A stretch of DNA of 64,000 bases. Origin: Gudongella oleilytica. Its GTDB lineage: Bacteria; Bacillota; Clostridia; Tissierellales; Tissierellaceae. Where the stretch lies: contig NZ_CP035130.1 in the NCBI RefSeq assembly GCF_004101785.1, positions 124,001 to 188,000 on the forward strand, given 5' to 3'. The translations under genes were made by a program, and so were the position numbers. Position 1 is the first letter of the stretch; every line of letters begins with the position of its first letter. Shown here piece after piece: positions 24,707-32,018 of this stretch. A model generated the notes under the pieces. The model did not search any database and had not been told where the DNA came from. It worked only from the letters and a program-made list of their open reading frames with translations.

Positions 24707-25366
24707 ATGAGAAAACCATGGAATACAGTGTCAATGATAATAATAGTATTTATTATAGGTTCCTTATTACCAGGATGCGCTGCTGAGGAGCCAGCTGCTC
24801 CAATTGAACCTCCAGTTGAGGTAGTGGAAGAGCATACTGAAGCACCCACTGAGCCTGAGGAGTACATGGAGCTTTGCTCCATCGACGGGAATGAGAGGCT
24901 CTTGATGCAGCAGCTTGCATTTATCTACAATAGGAACACCATAACCTTAGGCGATGTTGCAGATGAAGATAAGATGTCCAGCCTGTTTGGAAAAGCTAGT
25001 GAGTTCAAGTCTCATACATTTACTGAAGGTGACGGAAGAAACATGGATCAGCTCATAGGCTTTACTGAGAAGGTGTATGACTATGACGGCTTAGTTGTTA
25101 AGACCATAGAAGGGAGCGAAATCGAGCCCTTTATATTTTCCATCGAGATCACCGATCCAAAATACCAGACATTAAGAAAGATCAAGGTCGGTGACAGCTA
25201 TGAGGTCCTTAGGGAATCCTACCCGGAGGGAATTCTTTTGGGAGGGGAGATTGCGGACGGCGAGGATGATTACAGATACGAGCCATTTGACTATGTTAAT
25301 GTTATGAATTTCCACATAAACAATAGGATCGTTGAAAGCATTAGTATAACAAGACTCCTGGATTAA
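24707..25366 (+). CDS. Putative lipoprotein of unknown function
   Basis: The start is the ATG at 24707, 6 bases after GGGGTG; an upstream in-frame ATG at 24659 lacks a site. A lipoprotein signal is clear: basic MRKPWNT, hydrophobic [15 protein letters not shown], then Cys in the lipobox. A Pro/Glu-rich linker follows ([20 protein letters not shown]). The remaining 170 residues, with [18 protein letters not shown], resemble the small secreted domains found near other Bacillota lipoproteins, but no function is apparent. Confidence 0.7.
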   Translation: MRKPWNTVSMIIIVFIIGSLLPGCAAEEPAAPIEPPVEVVEEHTEAPTEPEEYMELCSIDGNERLLMQQLAFIYNRNTITLGDVADEDKMSSLFGKASEFKSHTFTEGDGRNMDQLIGFTEKVYDYDGLVVKTIEGSEIEPFIFSIEITDPKYQTLRKIKVGDSYEVLRESYPEGILLGGEIADGEDDYRYEPFDYVNVMNFHINNRIVESISITRLLD

Positions 25367-25394
25367 GACTGGTTATAAGTCAGGAGGATACAGG

Positions 25395-25707
25395 ATGAAC
25401 AAGAAGTGGTTGATAGTATTTATACTGATAATTTCATTGGTCATATTCTGGATCTTAGGTGGGTTGGATTCACTGGCAGGGAAGATCCTAAGGATGAATC
25501 CGGACGGCAGCGTTCCTGAGGATAATCCATTCGAAAATAGCCTTGTCTATGCATATGGACTTAGGAATCCGCAGGGCTTTTCGTGGCATCCGGTCAACTG
25601 TGATCTATCATGAGGGCTCATTATATATAGCCACAAACAACAGAGACGGAAGAGGTGTTCCAAAGGACGAGAATGATGTTATAATAAAGATAACACCAAT
25701 ACGGTAG
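25395..25707 (+). pseudogene. Remnant of a PQQ-type (Gdh/sorbosone dehydrogenase-like) secreted enzyme
   Basis: An intact ribosome binding site and signal anchor ([21 protein letters not shown]) run straight into [20 protein letters not shown] and [15 protein letters not shown], segments found deep inside soluble glucose/sorbosone dehydrogenases. The frame then ends at 25613. From about 25609 another frame reads LYIATNNRDGRGVPKDENDV and IIKITPIR up to a stop at 25705, the usual C-terminus of the family. Both the N-terminal propeller blades and the region between are missing, so the gene is dead. Confidence 0.7.
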
Positions 25708-25746
25708 TGGAGGTATTTTATGCAAACCTTTGGGGAGTGTCTTTAA

Positions 25747-25929
25747 ACCTTTGAGAATACAGAGCATAGGGTATATTTAGCTGAGGAGCCGGACAGGCTT
25801 GGCTATGGCTATGGCAGCATGACTATCAAGTTCCCATGGGGCAAGCCAATGGATTATGAGCTGTTGGAGAGGATCATAAGGTTTAATACAGAGGACAAGA
25901 AGGGCTGTGAGACCTTCTGGAGGAAGTAA
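25747..25929 (+). pseudogene. C-terminal remnant resembling a DUF1801 (YdhG-like) protein
   Basis: An open frame without a start reads GSMTIKFPWGKPMDYELLER, then IIRFNTEDKKG, and ends at 25927. The pattern G-T-I-x-F-P-x-x-x-P-x-x-Y-x-L-I-x-x-I-V-x-F closes proteins of the DUF1801 family. The N-terminal half is missing. It adjoins another gene remnant and suggests repeated deletion at this place. Confidence 0.4.
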
Positions 25930-25958
25930 ATGGGAGAGGAAGAGAGGAGACTTACTTA

Positions 25959-27677
25959 ATGGACTCAGGTAATAAAGGCTTCAACTTTAATTTTGATTTT
26001 GGTAAAAGGCCCAATACAGAAAATATCCATAAAGGATCCAAGGGATTCAAGCAGGCATTTTCAGATTTTAAGCAGGATATGAAAATTAGAGACAACAACC
26101 GGAAGGGATCTAATCCCTTTAAGGTGATTTTATTGACTCTTGTCATAATGTTTATTTTGTTCTTTGTGACCCTTCCGGCACTAAACTTTATGGCTCCGGA
26201 GTTCTATTCCTTCCTGATTGCGGGAATAATACTTTTCAACGTTCTTAACCTGATATTCGGCAAAATGCCTGTTTTTAAGATAGGATCGATTTCTGCCATC
26301 CTGGTGGGTGTGCTTTTGCTTGCCCCAATAGTTATAGGATTCTTTGCTCAGCCGATATTCAGGGCCAAGGCATATTCCACGCTTATCCCTGTTTCAGATG
26401 CAAATTTTGCTGAAACAGTAACTGAGATAAGCTATGACAAGGTGCCGGTAGTGGACAGGGAGGCTGCAGCAATAATCGGAGCAAGGCAAATGGGCTCAGT
26501 TCAGGAGGTTGTTTCGCAGTTTGAGATAAACGAGAACTACACCCAGATAAATATAAAGGGAGTGCCTGTAAGGGTTTCTCCACTGGCATATTCTGACCTT
26601 ATAAAGTATTTCCTTAACTTCAGGAACGGTATACCTTATTATGTAAAGGTGGATATGGCAACCCAGGAGGCAGACCTTATCAAGCTCGTTAGTCCACTGA
26701 AGTATTCAAAGAGCGATATCCTTATGAGGGATATAATCAGACACAACAGGTTCAAATACCCCACCAAGATGTTCGGTGAGACCAACTTCGAGGTGGATGA
26801 CGAGGGTAACGGCTTTTATATTACCTCAGTGCTTACAAAGAGAATTGGGTTCTTCGGAGGAACTGATGTAAAGGGTGCCATTGTGACCAATGGAAGCACA
26901 GGAGAGTCAAACTATTATGATGTTGCGGATGTACCTCACTGGGTAGACAGGGTTTATCCAGCCGATCTAATCATCCAGCAGCTTGACTATAGAGGAAGCT
27001 ATTCAGATGGGTTTATTAATTCCATCATTGGGCAGAGGAATGTGACAAGGACTACAAGAGGCTACAACTATGTGCCTCTTAATGACGATATATATCTATT
27101 CACCGGGGTAACATCCATTAGAAGCGACTCATCCAACCTTGGATTTTACTTTGTAAACCTGAGGACCAAGGATGCCATGTTTTTCTCAGTGCCCTCTGCG
27201 GATGAATTTTCTGCAATGAATTCAGCAACGGGGCAGATCCAGGAGAAGAACTATGTGCCGGCATTCCCTGTTCTGTTGAACATCAAGGACCGGCCGACGT
27301 ATCTTATCGGCTTAAAGGATGCATCGGGACTTGCCAAGATGTTCGCGCTGGTGGATGCTGAGAACTACCAGAAGGTAGAGGTTGGAAATACCGTTCAGGA
27401 GGTCATAAACCAGTACTACATGAGGACAGATACATCAAACCTTCCTGGAGAAGATGCAAACGAGCTTACAATAAAGATCGAGGAGATCCAAAGCGTTGTA
27501 ATAGACGGAAACACCATCTACTACATCAAGGCTGCGGGTGACGATGTGGTATATGTTGGAACTGCAAAGACCCTTGGTGCTCCAATAGTATTTGCCAAAC
27601 CAGGAGATTCCCTTAAGGTATTCGGGAACCCGAGAAACAACCAGTTCGATATTCTTCTGAACTTCCAATCTAATTAA
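25959..27677 (+). CDS. Large membrane protein of unknown function; its stop codon lies in the IS end
   Basis: The 572-residue protein has GAGGAG about 9 bases upstream. The first 60 residues are cytoplasmic, Asn/Phe/Lys-rich. Three hydrophobic helices follow (about 65-85 VILLTLVIMFILFFVTLPAL; 88-105 SFLIAGIILFNVLNLIF; 113-133 ISAILVGVLLLAPIVIGFF). A 430-residue extracytoplasmic part contains repeated beta-like stretches and YVPLNDDIYLFTGVTSI. No family is recognised. The TAA stop (27675-27677) falls in the terminal sequence AATTAACTCTC of the adjacent insertion element. The protein may therefore have lost a short natural C-terminus when the element landed. Confidence 0.7.
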   Translation: MDSGNKGFNFNFDFGKRPNTENIHKGSKGFKQAFSDFKQDMKIRDNNRKGSNPFKVILLTLVIMFILFFVTLPALNFMAPEFYSFLIAGIILFNVLNLIFGKMPVFKIGSISAILVGVLLLAPIVIGFFAQPIFRAKAYSTLIPVSDANFAETVTEISYDKVPVVDREAAAIIGARQMGSVQEVVSQFEINENYTQINIKGVPVRVSPLAYSDLIKYFLNFRNGIPYYVKVDMATQEADLIKLVSPLKYSKSDILMRDIIRHNRFKYPTKMFGETNFEVDDEGNGFYITSVLTKRIGFFGGTDVKGAIVTNGSTGESNYYDVADVPHWVDRVYPADLIIQQLDYRGSYSDGFINSIIGQRNVTRTTRGYNYVPLNDDIYLFTGVTSIRSDSSNLGFYFVNLRTKDAMFFSVPSADEFSAMNSATGQIQEKNYVPAFPVLLNIKDRPTYLIGLKDASGLAKMFALVDAENYQKVEVGNTVQEVINQYYMRTDTSNLPGEDANELTIKIEEIQSVVIDGNTIYYIKAAGDDVVYVGTAKTLGAPIVFAKPGDSLKVFGNPRNNQFDILLNFQSN

Positions 27678-27778
27678 CTCTCAGGGATTCGAATAGTGTT
27701 TTTGATGCTCTGAAAACGTCTGTTTTTCAACGGGAAAAGCAGATTTTTATTGATTTTCCCAGTGAAATATGGTATTAT

Positions 27779-27804
27779 TATAGAGAGTTAATTAACTCTC
27801 TATA
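27779..27804. promoter_or_regulatory. Perfect 26-bp palindrome directly before the transposase gene
   Basis: The palindrome has half-site TATAGAGAGTTAA and runs into the AGGAGG ribosome binding site of the transposase. Its core contains both orientations of GAGAGTTAATT, the sequence of the element's ends. This suggests a transposase-binding operator that limits its own expression, or a hairpin that hides the ribosome binding site. Confidence 0.6.
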
Positions 27805-27814
27805 GGAGGCCAAC

Positions 27815-29521
27815 ATGTACACTGATGTGAGAGTAAAAATACCTGATGAAAAAGGAAAAGTAACTAGGAAGAAAATCAGAGGAACCACCTACATTTATTA
27901 TCAAACAGATCGCATTTATGACCCGGAAAAAAAGTATAGCATTCCTAAAAGTACACCTATCGGAAAGCTCTGTGAAGATGATCAGACGATGATGATTCCG
28001 AACGAGAAATACTTGATTTTTTATCCGGAAGCAAAGCTTCCTGAAGAAAAGAAATCCTCCCGCAGAAGTGCTTGCTTAAGAGTTGGTGCACATATGGTTC
28101 TGAAAAGAATTGTCGCTGAATATCACTTGGATGTTTTGCTTGGAGATCTAATAGGAAAAGACAGTGGCCTTTTTCTGGATCTTGCGATATATACCATCAT
28201 TACTGAAAATAATGCTGGTCAATACTATCCGGATTATGCATACAACCATCCGCTATTTACCAGTAAAATGAGGCTTTACAGCGATTCTAAAGTGTCTGAT
28301 TTCATAGCTTCAATCAAGAAAGATCAAAGCGTTGAATTTCTCAACAGATGGAATGAAAACCGGGATCACAGAGAGAAAATCTACATATCCTATGATTCGA
28401 CGAACAAAAATTGTCAGGCAGGAGATGTGGATTTTGTTGAATTTGGCCATGCCAAGGATGATCAGAACAAACCGATATTGAATTACTCCATAGCATACGA
28501 CAAGAACAATAGAGAACCGCTATTTTATGAAATGTATCCCGGAAGCGTAGTAGACGTGTCACAGCTGCAGTACATGCTTGAAAAAACAGAAGGCTATGGC
28601 TATCGACACGTTGGATTCATTCTGGATCGAGGGTATTTCAGTAAAGAAAACATCCGATATATGGACAAATGCGGTTATGACTTCGTCATCATGATGAAAG
28701 GAATGAAAAAGTACGCCCATAGTCTGGTGATGGAGAATAAAGGAACTTTCGAAGAGAGCCGAAAACACAGTATTCGGGACTATAAAGTAAGCGGAAGCAC
28801 CGTGAAAGGGAAACTGTTCCCTTCAGATGAGAAAGACAGATATTTTCATATATACTTTAACGAAAGCAAGAGAACAGGCGAACGCGAACAACTGGAAGAA
28901 AAAATCGACAGAATGGCCTCATATTTAAAATCCCAGGAAGGGAAGATGGGATATGAATGTCCGAGTGCCTTATGCCACTACTTTGAACCCTTTTATCATG
29001 GTCAGGGGGATGAAAGAGTCTTTATGTTCGCAAGAGAGCGTCAAGATGTGATCGATAGGGAAATCAAGCTGTGCGGATATTTCATAATAATCACATCTGA
29101 AAAAATGTCAGCAGAAGAAGCGCTTGAGCTGTATAAAAGCAGAGATGGTTCTGAGAAACTCTTCCAAGGAGACAAGTCGTATCTGGGCAACAAAAGCTTC
29201 AGGGTACATGGAAGTGAATCGGTCAATAGCAAGATATTCATTGAGTTTGTCGCACTGATCATACGCAACAAGTTTTACACATATCTGAAAGACCAGATGA
29301 AGAAAAACAACAAAAGCGAGAATTACATGACGGTTCCAGCAGCTCTTAGGGAACTGGAAAAAATAGAGATGATTCGTCAGAGTGATGGTAATTACCGTTT
29401 GGATCATGCCGTGACTGCAACACAAAAGGAAATACTTAAGGCATTTGATCTGACTGAAAGAAACATTCGTGAACAAGCGATAAGCATTAACAGTCAACTA
29501 AAAATGATTGAAGGATTGTAA
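27815..29521 (+). CDS. DDE transposase, IS1634/IS4 superfamily
   Basis: A 568-residue transposase with TATAGGAGG upstream. Catalytic residues fit the DDE pattern: first Asp in YISYDSTNKN (about 195), second in GFILDRGYFSKENI (about 270), and Glu in YKSRDGSEKLFQGDK, which exactly matches the IS4-type signature Y-2-R-3-E-6-K. The beta-strand-rich insertion between the second Asp and the Glu is also typical. The frame is intact, so the element may still be active. Confidence 0.88.
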   Translation: MYTDVRVKIPDEKGKVTRKKIRGTTYIYYQTDRIYDPEKKYSIPKSTPIGKLCEDDQTMMIPNEKYLIFYPEAKLPEEKKSSRRSACLRVGAHMVLKRIVAEYHLDVLLGDLIGKDSGLFLDLAIYTIITENNAGQYYPDYAYNHPLFTSKMRLYSDSKVSDFIASIKKDQSVEFLNRWNENRDHREKIYISYDSTNKNCQAGDVDFVEFGHAKDDQNKPILNYSIAYDKNNREPLFYEMYPGSVVDVSQLQYMLEKTEGYGYRHVGFILDRGYFSKENIRYMDKCGYDFVIMMKGMKKYAHSLVMENKGTFEESRKHSIRDYKVSGSTVKGKLFPSDEKDRYFHIYFNESKRTGEREQLEEKIDRMASYLKSQEGKMGYECPSALCHYFEPFYHGQGDERVFMFARERQDVIDREIKLCGYFIIITSEKMSAEEALELYKSRDGSEKLFQGDKSYLGNKSFRVHGSESVNSKIFIEFVALIIRNKFYTYLKDQMKKNNKSENYMTVPAALRELEKIEMIRQSDGNYRLDHAVTATQKEILKAFDLTERNIREQAISINSQLKMIEGL

Positions 29522-29533
29522 GGGGGCAGGCAG

Positions 29534-29758
29534 ATGGGCAGACGAAGCATATCCATTGACGAAAAAATATCTAAGCAAAAAGAAGTGGTTTCCCAGTTGA
29601 AAGATAAGTACGATTCAGCGCTTAACGAGTTGAATGTTTTGATGAAAAAGAAACAGGAACTGCAAGGAAAAGAACTCCTAAATGCATTCGTAAACACCAG
29701 CAAAAGTCTGGATGAAATTTTGGCATTTATGAGTGAAAACGAGGATGAAAAACCCTAA
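29534..29758 (+). CDS. Small coiled-coil protein carried by the insertion element
   Basis: A 74-residue protein 12 bases after the transposase stop, within the element. It is a heptad-patterned helix (EKISKQKEVVSQLKDKYDSA, LNELNVLMKKKQEL) with an acidic tail. It may be a regulator or accessory factor of transposition. I do not recognise a named family. Confidence 0.6.
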   Translation: MGRRSISIDEKISKQKEVVSQLKDKYDSALNELNVLMKKKQELQGKELLNAFVNTSKSLDEILAFMSENEDEKP

Positions 29759-29820
29759 AATAGGGTTTGAGAGTTAATTTTTTCAGGAAGTTAAGGATTC
29801 TCGAAATAAGATAACGGCAC

Positions 29821-29852
29821 AAAGCCCCCAGGATCAATTTCCTGGGGGCTTT
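29821..29852 (+). terminator. Terminator hairpin, first of two identical copies
   Basis: AAAGCCCCCAGG and CCTGGGGGCTTT form a perfect 12-bp stem with an 8-base loop (ATCAATTT). The core repeats identically at 31439-31468. This copy was probably the terminator of the membrane protein gene at 25959 before the insertion element separated them. Confidence 0.8.
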
Positions 29853-29853
29853 A

Positions 29854-29939
29854 AGATTCCTCGCTGTCGCACAGGATGACCATTATGCTGAATTTGCTGG
29901 TAGGGGTGTCATCCTGAACAAAGTGAAGGACCTTGAATC
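29854..29939. repeat. Imperfect inverted repeat of the dispersed CATCCTGA...GAAGGA type
   Basis: The left arm (29854-29880) contains GATTCCTCGCTGTCGCACAG followed by GATGAC, and the right arm (29908-29939) contains GTCATCCTGAACAAAGTGAA followed by GGACC; they are imperfect reverse complements. This resembles the dispersed extragenic repeat with GTCATCCTGAGCGAAGCGAA at its core that I know from many bacterial genomes. It helps fill the 337-base gap between the insertion element and the ATPase gene. Confidence 0.55.
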
Positions 29940-29951
29940 ACAAAAAAATAA

Positions 29952-30081
29952 ATAATTATGTGATAAAAACACACAAAAACCCTATAATTATGTGATTAAT
30001 ATTGACGTAACTTCTCAAAGTGCTAAAATATATATAATAATGTGAGAAATCAACACAAAAACCCTATAATTATGTGATTAA
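29952..30081. promoter_or_regulatory. Spaced direct repeats before the ATPase gene
   Basis: The motif ATAATTATGTGA occurs at 29952, 29984 and 30066, with a variant ATAATAATGTGA at 30034. The start-to-start distances are 32, 50 and 32 bases. Two of the copies lie in an exact 29-bp repeat (29971-29999 and 30053-30081). The last copy ends 4 bases before the AGAGGTG ribosome binding site of the next gene. The array looks like multiple operator sites, perhaps for autoregulation. Confidence 0.65.
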
Positions 30082-30095
30082 AAGAGGTGATTCAT

Positions 30096-31430
30096 TTGGA
30101 AAGACTTGCGATGATAAAACTACTGTCATGGAAGAATTCAAAGTACCGAAAGCCATTGATTTTGAAGGGTGTAAGGCAGGTAGGGAAAACATGGCTACTG
30201 AGAGAATTCGGAAAGAGATATTATGAAAATATAGCCTATTTCAATTTTGATGAGCACCCGGAGTATAAGCAGCTATTTGATAGCACGAAAGATGTTGATA
30301 GGATCTTGCAAAATCTTATGATGGCAAGTGGAGAATATATAAACTCAGAGAATCCAGAAAAAACCCTAATAGTATTTGATGAGATTCAGGAGTGTCCAAA
30401 TGCATTGAATACACTCAAGTATTTTTATGAGAATACCCCATACTATCATGTTGCTTGTGCTGGATCACTTCTTGGAATCACACTATCAAAGCCCACATCG
30501 TTTCCCGTGGGCAAGGTCGATTTTCTTGAAATCATGCCTATGACCTTTACGGAATTTCTTATGGCTAATGGTGACGAGAATCTGGTTACTTATTTAGACA
30601 GCATAGATAAAATAGAGCCTATACCTGATATATTTTTTAATCCGCTATATGAAAAACTAAAAATGTATTTCATAACAGGAGGCATGCCTGAATCTGTAAG
30701 ATCCTGGACCCAAGACCGGAACGTAGATCTTATGCAGCAGGTATTATCTAATATTTTAGGTGCGTATGAACGTGACTTTGCAAAGCATCCAGACCCAAAG
30801 GATTTTCCAAAAATATCTATGATCTGGAGATCGATCCCTTCTCAACTGGCAAGAGAAAACAAGAAGTTCATGTATAAGGTTGTCAAGGAAGGAGCAAGAG
30901 CCAGAGAATATGAAGATGCCTTGCAGTGGCTATGTGACGCCAGTTTAACCTATAAGATCTATAGAAGTACCGCGCCTGGTTTACCAATATCTGCCTATGA
31001 TGATTTATCCGCTTTTAAGCTGTACATGTCTGATGTTGGATTACTTCGCAGACATTCCTTATTAGCTCCTTCGGCATTTGGGGAAGGAAATAGGATATTT
31101 GTAGAATTTAAAGGAGCTTTAAGCGAGAACTATGCCCTGCAGTCACTTATGACCCAGTTTGAGGCTGTTCCCAGGTACTGGGCTATGGATAATCCGAGAT
31201 ATGAAGTGGACTTTCTCGTCCAAAGAGAGAACGATATTTTTCCGGTTGAAGTTAAGTCAGAAAATAATATTGAAAGCAATAGTCTCAAGAAGTATAAAGA
31301 AAAGTACGGCGACGATGTTAAGCTTCGAGTAAGACTTTCGTTAAATAATTTAAAGCTTAATGATGATCTTTTGAATATCCCATTATTTATGGCTGACCAT
31401 ACTGACAGGTTGATAGGCATGGCATTATAA
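30096..31430 (+). CDS. AAA+ ATPase with C-terminal DUF4143 / nuclease-like domain
   Basis: I choose TTG 30096, 6 bases after AGAGGTG; the GTG at 30087 overlaps that site. The protein of about 444 residues has Walker A KGVRQVGKTWLLREFG, Walker B TLIVFDEIQECP, sensor 1 ACAGSLLG, and PMTFTEFLMANG. It continues into a DUF4143 region (LGAYERDFAKHP, SDVGLLRRHSLL) and a terminal restriction-endonuclease-like motif: E in FKGALSENYAL, D in YEVDFLVQ, and E-x-K in FPVEVKSEN. This abundant, scattered family is mobile and its role is poorly known. Identical terminators on both sides support acquisition as a unit. Confidence 0.85.
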   Translation: MERLAMIKLLSWKNSKYRKPLILKGVRQVGKTWLLREFGKRYYENIAYFNFDEHPEYKQLFDSTKDVDRILQNLMMASGEYINSENPEKTLIVFDEIQECPNALNTLKYFYENTPYYHVACAGSLLGITLSKPTSFPVGKVDFLEIMPMTFTEFLMANGDENLVTYLDSIDKIEPIPDIFFNPLYEKLKMYFITGGMPESVRSWTQDRNVDLMQQVLSNILGAYERDFAKHPDPKDFPKISMIWRSIPSQLARENKKFMYKVVKEGARAREYEDALQWLCDASLTYKIYRSTAPGLPISAYDDLSAFKLYMSDVGLLRRHSLLAPSAFGEGNRIFVEFKGALSENYALQSLMTQFEAVPRYWAMDNPRYEVDFLVQRENDIFPVEVKSENNIESNSLKKYKEKYGDDVKLRVRLSLNNLKLNDDLLNIPLFMADHTDRLIGMAL

Positions 31431-31438
31431 GAAGAATT

Positions 31439-31468
31439 AAGCCCCCAGGATCAATTTCCTGGGGGCTT
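31439..31468 (+). terminator. Terminator hairpin, second identical copy
   Basis: AAGCCCCCAGG and CCTGGGGGCTT with loop ATCAATTT and a following T-run, 9 bases after the ATPase stop. Stem and loop are identical to the copy at 29821-29852. Confidence 0.85.
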
Positions 31469-31503
31469 TTCCATCACCATATCCTCGGTTGGTGAGCTAA
31501 TTC

Positions 31504-31812
31504 TTATTCCATGTCAAATTCTATTCTTGCAGCGCTGTCCATCATACGAGTCAGTATAACTGCTACCTCGCTTCTCTTGATGTTTGAAGCTGGACTTGCA
31601 TTGTGAGCGGCATCTATCCCCTGAAGTATTCCTGCGCTGTAGAGCTTGTATATTGCCGCCGTTTTACTCCCATTAGCCGGAAGGACATCTCCATCCTTTA
31701 ACATTACAGGTTTTGTGTTTGTGAACCAGCCGCCATTGTCAACATAAAGAATAATGGGGTTTTCATCACTTGCATTCGATGGTACATAGATGTTGGATGC
31801 AGTATCCTTCAT
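31504..31812 (-). pseudogene. C-terminal fragment of an SLH-domain surface protein
   Basis: This 102-residue frame on the minus strand ends with an S-layer-homology motif: AAIYKLYSAGILQGID, then SNIKRSEVAVILTRMMD. SLH domains normally come in threes at an end of large secreted proteins; only part of one set remains, with no signal peptide and no ribosome binding site. On the plus strand the adjoining bases belong to another gene remnant. It is the tail of a lost cell-surface gene. Confidence 0.6.
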
Positions 31813-31813
31813 G

Positions 31814-31987
31814 TACGAGGAGGTTGCAAAAAAGGAGGTTGAAAAGGGAGAGCTATGCTATCTTAAAATAGAGACCTATTCAATCGAGAGACCATTGTAC
31901 TTCATATATCCAAGCAATAGCCTTATGAAAAAGAGAAATGAAATGTTTTATGAAAATTTGATAAATCAAAAGAACAGGCCTTTCTAA
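31814..31987 (+). pseudogene. C-terminal fragment of a LysR-type regulator
   Basis: The frame reads EVAKKEVEKGELCYLKIETY, then SIERPLYFIYPSNSLMKKRN, and stops. This is the usual end of the LysR substrate-binding domain (V-x-x-E-L-x-x-G-x-L-x-x-L...R-x-x-Y-x-I-Y). The DNA-binding part and most of the domain are gone, and the left side runs directly into the SLH fragment. The junction near 31813 marks a deletion or rearrangement. Confidence 0.6.
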
Positions 31988-32018
31988 AGCCTGCTCTTCG
32001 TTTATATAAACAGTTATT

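Larger units (their letters stand above)
27672..29779 (+). mobile_element. Insertion sequence of the IS1634/IS4 type, about 2.1 kb
   Basis: The element carries a DDE transposase and a small accessory gene. Its ends show the inverted sequences AATTAACTCTC (27672-27682) and GAGAGTTAATT (29769-29779); beyond these 11 bases the ends diverge. Because AATT is its own reverse complement, the target duplication cannot be fixed: AATT may be either duplication or terminal repeat. The host side resumes at 29780, and the terminator at 29821 probably served the interrupted upstream gene. Confidence 0.75.

Noticed and set aside
29952-30081. CRISPR array
   Set aside because: Only two full 29-bp copies exist with a single interval, the other motif copies are partial, and no cas gene is present.
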